Both the position numbers and the translations under genes were made by a program. A DNA stretch of 15,870 nucleotides from positions 1-15,870 of the forward strand of contig CAKSSJ010000039.1 in assembly GCA_934488615.1 (NCBI GenBank). The letters are read 5' to 3'. This stretch comes from an uncultured Eubacteriales bacterium. Its GTDB lineage: Bacteria > Bacillota > Clostridia > Oscillospirales > Acutalibacteraceae. The notes below the pieces were generated by a model, which saw only the letters and a list, made by a program, of their open reading frames with translations, was not told the origin of the DNA and searched no databases. Positions 1-6,325 of this stretch are shown piece by piece. The stretch's first letter is position 1. Every line of letters starts with the position of its first letter.

Positions 1-239
1 TCGCCGACCTCGGGACGTCCGCCGGCGCCCTGTCCTCTTGTGGACTTCTCGCCGATCTGGATTCTGTGAGTTGCCTGGGAATTGACAAGCACCTGCTTGT
101 CCGTGTTCACTACGATAAACTCGGCACCCTGCATACCCTGAGCGATCATTGTGTTGACAGCGTTTCCGCCGCCGCCACCGACGCCGATAACCTTGATCTG
201 AACGGTGCTCTCGAAATCGTTATCAATTTCAAATGCCAT
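1..239 (-). CDS. ftsZ: Cell division protein FtsZ, N-terminal part (cut by window edge)
   Basis: FtsZ is the tubulin-like GTPase that forms the cytoplasmic Z-ring and recruits the divisome. Only the first 79 codons are present; the gene continues past the left edge. Residues 15-29 carry the first nucleotide-binding segment (IKVIGVGGGGGNAVN) and residues 45-47 the conserved NTD. The ATG at 239-237 has a strong GGAGGT ribosome binding site at 247-252. Residues 67-79 read TRGQGAGGRPEVG, where most FtsZ proteins have TRGLGAGANPE(I/V)G, so L is replaced by Q and AN by GR in a loop near the nucleotide. It follows divIB directly with no ftsA between, and a promoter-like sequence lies in the 203-base spacer. 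The family assignment is very secure. Confidence 0.96.
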   Translation of the reverse strand, partial: MAFEIDNDFESTVQIKVIGVGGGGGNAVNTMIAQGMQGAEFIVVNTDKQVLVNSQATHRIQIGEKSTRGQGAGGRPEVG

Positions 240-292
240 TTTAAAAACCTCCGTTTTGTAAATCATATTTACTCCAAGTTTTACACAACTGT

Positions 293-304
293 TATGATAT
301 CATA
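293..304. repeat. 12-base perfect palindrome over the ftsZ -10 region
   Basis: The sequence TATGATATCATA is its own reverse complement and covers the proposed -10 element of the ftsZ promoter. It could be an operator for a dimeric regulator, or simply follow from AT-rich composition; there is no way to tell here. Confidence 0.4.
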
Positions 305-322
305 CTTTTTTATCAATTTCAA
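294..322 (-). promoter_or_regulatory. Predicted sigma-A promoter of ftsZ
   Basis: On the minus strand, TTGAAA (317-322) and TATCAT (294-299) are separated by exactly 17 bases, with an A-rich spacer. Transcription would start near 287, giving a leader of about 48 bases that contains the GGAGGT site. The -10 lies inside a perfect 12-base palindrome at 293-304. The 203-base spacer is long for this compact cluster, which fits a separate promoter giving extra ftsZ transcription. This is a sequence match only. Confidence 0.6.
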
Positions 323-442
323 GACTAATATCACGAAAACAGGCAAAAATCTCAGATTTTTTTCAGTATTCGCAAGTTAATTTCGCATACATCTCTTTAT
401 CCGTCTTTTTCGGTTTAATTTTCCTTTAATGTGACGGCAAAA

Positions 443-1423
443 TTACTCTTCCTCAGCCGTATCCTCGGCGGTGGTGCTTTCCTCCTCGGGGACATTCTCT
501 TCCTCAGGCTCGGAAACCTCCTCGCTGTCCGCAGGCTCCTCCTCCGAAAGCGTAGTTGTTTCAGGCTCCGTAGTCGGCTGAGTTTGCGGAACCGTCGTCT
601 TTTCAAGCGTTTCAAGCGGCTCAACATAGACCTTTTTGACAATCGAAAGGTTTATTTCGCCGATCTGATTTGGATTGCTCTCATCCTCCTGCGCGATCAC
701 CTTTTTAGCCTCTCTGAGCTTATACTCAATCTCACTGCTGTCGCCGAGATAAAGTCTGTATCGGCTCTGATATTCAAGGTTGATATTCTTGCTGTCGTGA
801 ATGTCGATTCCCGTTATTCCCTTGATATTTGCATTATTTATAGCGGTGCATATTTCGTCATACAATGCCTTCTCGTTATCATCGGCAAAGCTTATCACCT
901 CACCCACCTTGGCATTGAGGCTGTTCTTTACCGTCAGAAGCGTAAGCCCGCTGTTTTTCGGTTTTGTTTTTAACACCTCAAGCGTTTTGCCGTTTGAATC
1001 GGCAATCGCATAGCCGTTTGCGGTTTTGAAAAGCAATGCCGCCTTGTCGTCCTTTACAGAAAATGTGACCTTTCCGCTGATGCTCTTGCCGATATCAAGA
1101 GAAAGGACATAGGGTAATTTTTCCTCGACCCTTGCCTTTACCCTGCTCCAATCAGTCGTGAGCATATTATCACCGACCTCGACGCCTGCGGCATCAAGAA
1201 TCTGCTCTGCATTGTAATGAGCTCCTGCTTTTGTAACCTTTATTTCACTGACGTTGAAAAGCACTGTTACGGAGAGCACGGCAAAAACCGCCGCAACGGC
1301 AACAGCCGCAATGATCCCCGTAAGAATCCTGCGGTTGCGTGTTACCTTTTTCAGTTTCTTTTCGTACCTTTCCCTCGCCTCGGGCGAAAGTGCGGCAACC
1401 TGTCTTGCTGTCAGCTTTTTCAT
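443..1423 (-). CDS. divIB: Cell division protein DivIB/FtsQ (POTRA domain)
   Basis: DivIB/FtsQ is a bitopic divisome protein that works with FtsL and DivIC outside the membrane to control septal wall synthesis. The 326-residue product has a basic cytoplasmic N-terminus (1-32), one membrane segment at about 33-55, a POTRA domain at about 56-125 beginning FNVSEIKV, and a beta-type domain to about 270. The last 50 residues (277-326) are almost entirely Glu, Thr, Ser and Pro, a disordered acidic tail. The ATG at 1421-1423 lies two bases after the murA stop, with AAAGGA at about ten bases' spacing, so translation is probably coupled to murA. The next gene is ftsZ. Assignment rests on topology, the POTRA-like region and position; sequence conservation in this family is low. 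Confidence 0.9.
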   Translation of the reverse strand: MKKLTARQVAALSPEARERYEKKLKKVTRNRRILTGIIAAVAVAAVFAVLSVTVLFNVSEIKVTKAGAHYNAEQILDAAGVEVGDNMLTTDWSRVKARVEEKLPYVLSLDIGKSISGKVTFSVKDDKAALLFKTANGYAIADSNGKTLEVLKTKPKNSGLTLLTVKNSLNAKVGEVISFADDNEKALYDEICTAINNANIKGITGIDIHDSKNINLEYQSRYRLYLGDSSEIEYKLREAKKVIAQEDESNPNQIGEINLSIVKKVYVEPLETLEKTTVPQTQPTTEPETTTLSEEEPADSEEVSEPEEENVPEEESTTAEDTAEEE

Positions 1424-1425
1424 CG

Positions 1426-2679
1426 TCAGTCAATCCTTTTTATTTTTGCTCCTATATAATTAAGGCTCTTTTCGAGCGCTTCATATCCTCTGTCAATAAA
1501 ATTGGTGTTTTCAACCGTTGTGCATCCCTCGGCGCAAAGCCCCGCGACCGTAAGCGCCGCTCCTGCTCTGAGGTCATGCGCGCAAACCGACGCGCCTTGA
1601 AGCCGTCTGACACCGTTGACAACGGCTATTTTGTCATGAACGCTTATGTCGGCGCCCATTCTGTTAAGCTCGCCTGCGTGGCGAAAACGGTTTTCAAAAA
1701 TATTCTCGCAAATCACGGTCGTTCCGTCCGTAACTGCCGCCATTGCCATAATAAGCGCCTGACAGTCCGTCGGGAATCCGGGATACGGCATCGTCCTTAT
1801 AGTACCCATTGAACCGAGCCTGTTCGGTGAGATTATTCGCAGTCGGTTTTGATTGGTTGTAATTCTGCATCCGCTCATTTCAAAGCACTGCATAACAGGC
1901 ATGATGTGACTCGGTACAACATCATCAAGCAGAATATCCGAACCAGTTACTGCCGCCGCCGCCATATAGGTGCAGGCAACGATCCTGTCAGGCATAACGG
2001 TGAACTGCGTACCGTGCAGACGTTCAACTCCCTCGATATAAACCGTGCTCTCGCCTGCTCCGCTTATCCTTGCTCCGCAGGAATTGAGAAACATTGCAAG
2101 ATCCGCAACCTCAGGCTCCCTTGCGGCATTTATTATTGTTGTTGTGCCCGAGCATCTGAGAGCGGCAAGCATGATATTTTCCGTTGCTCCGACACTCGGA
2201 AATGAAAGCGTGATCTTCGCGCCCTTCGTTTTAACGCATTTGCATGAGATGTGGCCGAACTCCTCCGAAAGACTTACGCCGAGCTTTTCCATTGCGAAAA
2301 GGTGCAGGTCAATCGGTCTCATGCCGATATCGCACCCACCGGGGGCGCATAGACGGGCCTCGCCTGTTCGCGAGATCAGCGCGCCGAGAAAAACGATCGA
2401 CGAGCGCATTTCGCGCATAAGCTCATCAGGCACATCATTCAAATTGAGCTTACTGCTGTCAACCGAGACGGAATTTCCGCTTCTGTGAACCTCACAGCCG
2501 AGAACCTTTAGAATATTCAGCGTTGAATCAATATCGGTCAGCGACGGACAATTATGTATCACGCACGGTCTGCCTACGGCAACGGTTGCCGCAAGAATCG
2601 GGAGTGCGCTGTTTTTTGCGCCCTGAACCCTCAGTCTGCCGCCGAGCTTTCTTTCGCCCTCAATAATAAAGCGTCCCAT
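1426..2679 (-). CDS. murA: UDP-N-acetylglucosamine 1-carboxyvinyltransferase MurA
   Basis: MurA transfers enolpyruvate from PEP to UDP-GlcNAc, the committed cytoplasmic step of peptidoglycan synthesis. Visible landmarks are GAKNSALP with the substrate-binding Lys22, PGGCDIGMRPIDLH with the PEP-binding, fosfomycin-target Cys116, PYPGFPTDCQA with the catalytic Asp305, and DLRAGAA near 369. A GTG lies nine bases upstream at 2688, but it overlaps the AAAGGG ribosome binding site (2688-2693). The ATG at 2677-2679 has an eight-base spacer and gives numbering close to that of E. coli MurA, so I chose it; the product is 417 residues. A long imperfect hairpin lies immediately upstream. murG precedes it and divIB follows after two bases. 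Because Cys116 is present, the enzyme should be of the fosfomycin-sensitive type; this is an inference from the family. Confidence 0.97.
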   Translation of the reverse strand: MGRFIIEGERKLGGRLRVQGAKNSALPILAATVAVGRPCVIHNCPSLTDIDSTLNILKVLGCEVHRSGNSVSVDSSKLNLNDVPDELMREMRSSIVFLGALISRTGEARLCAPGGCDIGMRPIDLHLFAMEKLGVSLSEEFGHISCKCVKTKGAKITLSFPSVGATENIMLAALRCSGTTTIINAAREPEVADLAMFLNSCGARISGAGESTVYIEGVERLHGTQFTVMPDRIVACTYMAAAAVTGSDILLDDVVPSHIMPVMQCFEMSGCRITTNQNRLRIISPNRLGSMGTIRTMPYPGFPTDCQALIMAMAAVTDGTTVICENIFENRFRHAGELNRMGADISVHDKIAVVNGVRRLQGASVCAHDLRAGAALTVAGLCAEGCTTVENTNFIDRGYEALEKSLNYIGAKIKRID

Positions 2680-2687
2680 ATATCGCA

Positions 2688-2693
2688 CCCTTT
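2688..2693 (-). promoter_or_regulatory. murA ribosome binding site (decides the start)
   Basis: AAAGGG on the minus strand lies eight bases before the ATG at 2679. It overlaps the alternative GTG at 2688, which excludes that codon as a normal start. Its three A residues are also the end of the 3' arm of the hairpin at 2691-2735. Confidence 0.6.
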
Positions 2694-2735
2694 CGGAAAT
2701 ATCAATCTGTTCTCAGTTTATGATATTTTCCGAAA
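2691..2735 (-). repeat. Imperfect inverted repeat (hairpin) in the murA leader
   Basis: In the minus-strand transcript, a 15-base arm (2735-2721, TTTCGGAAAATATCA) pairs with a 14-base arm (2704-2691, TGATATTTCCGAAA) with a single bulged A, around a 16-base loop. No run of U follows, so it is not a normal intrinsic terminator. The 3' arm runs into the AAAGGG ribosome binding site of murA. It could affect murA translation, be an RNA processing or stability element in the long transcript, or be a protein-binding site on DNA. Confidence 0.6.
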
Positions 2736-2760
2736 AGTGTTAATTTCGGAGTAAAGGCGC

Positions 2761-3885
2761 TTATTTAACTATCTTACATACGCACTCCGTAATACGCTGT
2801 GACGCGTCGAGGATAGCCATTGCCTTTGCGTTTTCGCCCATTCTTTTAAGGCGGTCGGTATCGGCAAGAAGCGCTTCGACCTCCGAAAGAAGTCTTTCAC
2901 CCGTGAAGTCCTTTTCCTCAATGAGGATCGCGGCATCTCTGTCGGACATCGTTTTCGCATTGTAATACTGGTGATTTTCCGCCGCATACGGGTAAGGAAC
3001 CAGTATCGACGGCTTACCGAGCGCCTGAATCTCGCTCAGTGAGCTTGCTCCTGCACGGCAAACGACCAAATCTGCCGCCGCAAGGCAACGGTCCATATCG
3101 TTGATATATTCTCTGAGCATTATCTGCGGATTGGCGCTGAGGTCGATTTCTTTTCCAATATCCTCTATCATCGCCGAGCCCGCCTTGCCCGTTGCATGCA
3201 AATAATAGCAGTCATTTTTTTCATATCTTTTTTCAATGAGGTGTTTTACCGCCTCATTTATTGCCCTGGCGCCGAGACTGCCGCCCATTGAAAGAATAAG
3301 CGGACGCGAATCGAGCTTCATCTCGGCTCGCGCGAATTCCTTGTTTGCCGAAATTATCTCCCCTCTTATCGGAAGTCCCGTAACAACGCACGGATTCTTC
3401 GGCTTAAGAAGCTTTTCCGCCTCGGGTGCGGTCAGCATAACCACATCAACCTTTTTTGCAAGGTTTTTGTTCGTTACCCCCGGGAAAGCGTTCTGCTCAT
3501 GCACGGCGGTCGGGATCCCCATTCTCGCCGCAACGCTGAGAACCGGTCCGCTGACATAACCGCCGAATCCGATAACGGCATCGGGATCAAACTCCTGAAT
3601 AATCTTTTTTGCCTGCCCTTCGGATTTTAAAAGCAGCTTTATTGTTTTCAAATTATGCTTCAGACCACCGAAATTAAGCTCACGGCTGAAACCCTGAATC
3701 TCAATCGTTTTGAAGTTGAATCCTGCGGCGGGGACGAGCTGAGCCTCCATTCTGTCAGCCGTGCCGACAAAAAGTATCTCCGCCTTTGGGTAATTCTCCC
3801 TTATGTAACCTGCAACGGCAAGCGCAGGGTTGATATGTCCGCCCGTACCGCCTGTTGCAAATAAAATCTTTTTTCCGTTAAGCAT
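2761..3885 (-). CDS. murG: Lipid II synthase MurG (UDP-GlcNAc:lipid I GlcNAc transferase)
   Basis: MurG adds GlcNAc from UDP-GlcNAc to lipid I on the cytoplasmic face of the membrane, making lipid II, the substrate polymerised by FtsW. It is a GT-B fold glycosyltransferase (family GT28). The 374-residue product has all its signature segments: GGTGGHINPALA (12-23), GFGGY (106-110), HEQN (129-132), GGSLGARAIN (201-210), and CRAGASSLSE followed by QALGKPSILVPYP and ENHQ (276-306), which bind the donor nucleotide sugar. The ATG at 3883-3885 overlaps the ftsW stop by eight bases, so translation is probably coupled. The downstream spacer to murA holds a hairpin. Length and motifs are typical. Confidence 0.98.
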   Translation of the reverse strand: MLNGKKILFATGGTGGHINPALAVAGYIRENYPKAEILFVGTADRMEAQLVPAAGFNFKTIEIQGFSRELNFGGLKHNLKTIKLLLKSEGQAKKIIQEFDPDAVIGFGGYVSGPVLSVAARMGIPTAVHEQNAFPGVTNKNLAKKVDVVMLTAPEAEKLLKPKNPCVVTGLPIRGEIISANKEFARAEMKLDSRPLILSMGGSLGARAINEAVKHLIEKRYEKNDCYYLHATGKAGSAMIEDIGKEIDLSANPQIMLREYINDMDRCLAAADLVVCRAGASSLSEIQALGKPSILVPYPYAAENHQYYNAKTMSDRDAAILIEEKDFTGERLLSEVEALLADTDRLKRMGENAKAMAILDASQRITECVCKIVK

Positions 3886-5116
3886 CGGTTTTCGCCCTCT
3901 TCTTCCTGTCGCCCGATCTTGAAATACCGAGCACCATACCCATTTCTATAAGCTGCATGACAAGCGCCGTACCGCCGTAGCTGAAAAACGGGAGCGAAAT
4001 ACCCGTATTCGGCGCAAGATCCGTAACAACCAGAATGTTCAATATCGTCTGCAATCCTACCTGGAGAGAAATTCCGAGCACGACCAGACGCTCATACATG
4101 CTCTTCGCTCTTGACGCGATAATGAATCCTCTGAACACCAGAGCGGCGAACAGCAGAATGATAAGAACACAGCGGAAGAAGCCAAGCTCCTCGCCGACAA
4201 TCGCAAAAATGAAATCGTTCTGCGGCTCGGGCATGTAGAGATATTTCTGCCTTGAATTTCCGAGGCCGAGCCCAAAGAATCCGCCTGAACCGAGCGCGAA
4301 AAGCGACTGGTTAGTTTGCCAGCGTGTATCTACATCGTCATAATCCTTGTGAAAGAAGGAATCAATTCTTTCTGCCTGATACGGATCAAGGATCTTATAT
4401 CTGAAAAGAATAACCACCGTCACAAGCACGGCTCCCACGGTTATTCCGAGAATAAACCATCGCTTGTCAACTCCTCCGAGATAAAGCATACCGACTCCGA
4501 TTCCGAAAACAAGCACGGTACAGGAAAGGTGCTTTTCCTTATAGATCAAGAAGCACAAAACTGCAAGAAGCATGAACAGAAGAACAGCGCCCCACCATTT
4601 TGTTTCAACAAGATGTCTGTATTTTTCCAAAAGCCATGCAAAAAGCATTATTATTCCGAGCTTTGCAACATCCGAGGGCTGGAAAACTATTCCGAGCTTA
4701 AGCCAGCGTTTAAAGTCCTCTTTACCCTCGATTATATACGGGTGAATAAGAACAAGTATCAAAAGCGCAACAGATATTGCGGCAATGATCGGAGTCGATT
4801 TTTTCAAAAGCTCGGGGTTTATCCTTGAAATAAGGAACATGAGCGCGACTCCCGCAATGGCAAATCCGAGCTGACGCTTGATATAGTATGTTGCGTCATA
4901 GCCGGTTGCCGAGTCATACTTTGCGCTGATGTAGCTTGCGGAAAACATCATGACAAGTCCGATCGTAAGAAGCATCAGGACCAATACCATAAACACGATA
5001 TCAAATCCGCCGCCGATGAACACATCCAGTCCGAAAAGCCTGAATGAATTTTTTGTTTTTTTAGCCGAAGATGCCGTATTTTTGACGGCTGTCTGTCTGA
5101 GCTGTTCCGATGACAT
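3878..5116 (-). CDS. ftsW: SEDS peptidoglycan polymerase FtsW (FtsW/SpoVE type)
   Basis: FtsW is a multi-pass membrane glycosyltransferase of the SEDS family that polymerises lipid II at the septum together with a class B PBP. The 412-residue product has a polar N-terminus of about 35 residues, then roughly ten hydrophobic segments. Family landmarks include RWLKLGIVFQPSDVAKL (137-153), ALGSGGFFGLGLGNSRQKYLYMPEPQ to residue 299, DFIFAIVGEELGF (301-313) and NTGISLPFFSYGG (370-382). Asp301 in NDFIF corresponds to the catalytic Asp of SEDS enzymes. The ATG at 5114-5116 has AGGGGG about eight bases upstream. murG starts inside its last codons. Upstream, where most relatives have murD, there is only a 154-base spacer. 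In sporulating relatives a paralogue, SpoVE, is hard to separate from FtsW by sequence; position next to a divisome PBP favours FtsW. Confidence 0.95.
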   Translation of the reverse strand: MSSEQLRQTAVKNTASSAKKTKNSFRLFGLDVFIGGGFDIVFMVLVLMLLTIGLVMMFSASYISAKYDSATGYDATYYIKRQLGFAIAGVALMFLISRINPELLKKSTPIIAAISVALLILVLIHPYIIEGKEDFKRWLKLGIVFQPSDVAKLGIIMLFAWLLEKYRHLVETKWWGAVLLFMLLAVLCFLIYKEKHLSCTVLVFGIGVGMLYLGGVDKRWFILGITVGAVLVTVVILFRYKILDPYQAERIDSFFHKDYDDVDTRWQTNQSLFALGSGGFFGLGLGNSRQKYLYMPEPQNDFIFAIVGEELGFFRCVLIILLFAALVFRGFIIASRAKSMYERLVVLGISLQVGLQTILNILVVTDLAPNTGISLPFFSYGGTALVMQLIEMGMVLGISRSGDRKKRAKTDA

Positions 5117-5179
5117 TTTCTTATCCCCCTTTGTTATGTTTAGGTTTTTTGTTTTCTCTTGATGATCGCAGCGGTCCCC

Positions 5180-5202
5180 CCTCCTCTTGCTTCAAGGGGA
5201 GG
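5180..5202. repeat. Palindrome 1 in the ftsW-mraY spacer
   Basis: CCTCCTCTTG (5180-5189) and CAAGGGGAGG (5193-5202) form a ten-base stem with one G-T pair and a three-base loop. It is flanked by a C-run (5176-5181). No U-tract follows on either strand, so it does not look like an intrinsic terminator. It resembles the GC-rich intergenic palindromes that are scattered in many Clostridia genomes, but copy number cannot be seen here. Confidence 0.65.
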
Positions 5203-5222
5203 CTTGAATAGTTTTTGCCGAT

Positions 5223-5256
5223 TTACCTTGTCTCCTCCACAGGGGTGCCAAGGTAA
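5223..5256. repeat. Palindrome 2 in the ftsW-mraY spacer
   Basis: TTACCTTG (5223-5230) and CAAGGTAA (5249-5256) are perfect inverted arms enclosing 18 bases that contain a smaller possible stem, CCTC against GGGG (5234-5245). Together with palindrome 1, twenty bases away, it makes the spacer between ftsW and mraY largely palindromic. Neither has a coding role, and no murD fragment is recognisable around them. Confidence 0.6.
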
Positions 5257-5270
5257 TTTCCGCTGACATT

Positions 5271-6302
5271 TTATCTCGTAAATCCGCCGTAATACATCAG
5301 AACAATTCCGATGATTCCGCCGACAAGATTGACCGCGCAGAAAACAGTGTCGATCTTCTTCTCGCTCCAGCCGCCCATCTCAAAGTGATGGTGAATCGGA
5401 GCCATTCTGAAAATTCTCTTTCCGTGCGTAATTTTAAAGTATCCGATCTGAATAACATCCGAAAGACCCTCAATGAAGTAGATAATACCCGTCAGAACAA
5501 GGATTATCGGGCAGTCGAACGCATAGGCGATCGCAACAACAAGTCCGCCGAGGAACATCGAGCCGGTGTCGCCCATAAACACCTTTGCAGGATATTTGTT
5601 CCATACAAAGAATCCGATGCATCCGCCCAAAAGCGCGGCAGAAAGAATTCCGATTCCGAAAGCCTTGTGAACAACAGCCATCACAATGAAGCTGACTGCC
5701 GCCGTTGCCGTTACGGATGAGCAAAGGCCGTCAATGCCGTCCGTAAAGTTTACCGCATTTATCGCGCCGTAAAGCACGCAGACGCCGAGGATCCAGAACC
5801 AGATGCCGAGCGAAACATTGCCAACGAACGGAATGAACATATACGGATCCTTATCCATTGCAAGATAAAGGCTCGTAAGGTATCCCGCACAGATTATAAG
5901 CTGAAGAACTGTTTTTTGAATGATAGAAAGTCCGAGATTGCGCTTTTTGACAACCTTTATGTAGTCGTCGGCAAATCCGACCAAGCCGAACAGCAGAGCC
6001 ATTATAAGTCCTGCCCAAAGCTTTGTCTTTTCGCTCGAATCAAGCCCTGCCCTGCTGACTGTCATTGAATATACCGTGAGCACCACAGCCGCCGAGCAGA
6101 AAATTCCGATAATAAACATCAGTCCGCCCATTGTCGGCGTACCCTGCTTCTTTTTGTGCCATTTCGGTCCTATATCAAGAATCGTCTGACCGAATTTAAG
6201 CTTGTGAAGCCAGGGGATAATTATATATCCGAGCAGTGCCGTTATTGCAAATGCTCCGACTGCGCTGAGTATAAGTGCAAAATAACCGTTCATTTGTTTC
6301 AC
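5271..6302 (-). CDS. mraY: Phospho-MurNAc-pentapeptide transferase MraY (lipid I synthase)
   Basis: MraY joins phospho-MurNAc-pentapeptide to undecaprenyl phosphate, forming lipid I in the membrane with release of UMP. The 343-residue product has about ten membrane segments and the catalytic landmarks of the family: KKQGTPTMGG (51-60), FADDYIK with the Asp pair at 112-113, NAVNFTDGIDGL (182-193), GDTGSMFLGG (244-253) and the HHH triad at 304-306. I chose the GTG at 6300-6302 because AAAGGA (6308-6313) lies five bases before it; an ATG nine bases further in (6291-6293) is possible but poorly spaced from that site. It lies 23 bases after murF. The next gene is ftsW rather than murD. Confidence 0.97.
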   Translation of the reverse strand: MKQMNGYFALILSAVGAFAITALLGYIIIPWLHKLKFGQTILDIGPKWHKKKQGTPTMGGLMFIIGIFCSAAVVLTVYSMTVSRAGLDSSEKTKLWAGLIMALLFGLVGFADDYIKVVKKRNLGLSIIQKTVLQLIICAGYLTSLYLAMDKDPYMFIPFVGNVSLGIWFWILGVCVLYGAINAVNFTDGIDGLCSSVTATAAVSFIVMAVVHKAFGIGILSAALLGGCIGFFVWNKYPAKVFMGDTGSMFLGGLVVAIAYAFDCPIILVLTGIIYFIEGLSDVIQIGYFKITHGKRIFRMAPIHHHFEMGGWSEKKIDTVFCAVNLVGGIIGIVLMYYGGFTR

Positions 6303-6325
6303 CCGTGTCCTTTCAACCCTGTTGA

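Noticed and set aside
346..362. Possible terminator after divIB (AAAAATCT/AGATTTTT inverted repeat)
   Set aside because: The arms are separated by a single base and consist almost only of A-T pairs, so there is no GC stem and no separate U-tract.
431..973. A 180-codon plus-strand frame opposite divIB
   Set aside because: It mirrors the divIB coding sequence and its repetitive acidic tail, giving an Arg/Leu-rich translation typical of antisense frames; no ribosome binding site or family match was seen.
5160..5260. Intrinsic terminator splitting the operon between mraY and ftsW
   Set aside because: Neither palindrome is followed by a U-run on the minus strand, and ftsW has no clear promoter after them, so read-through is more likely.
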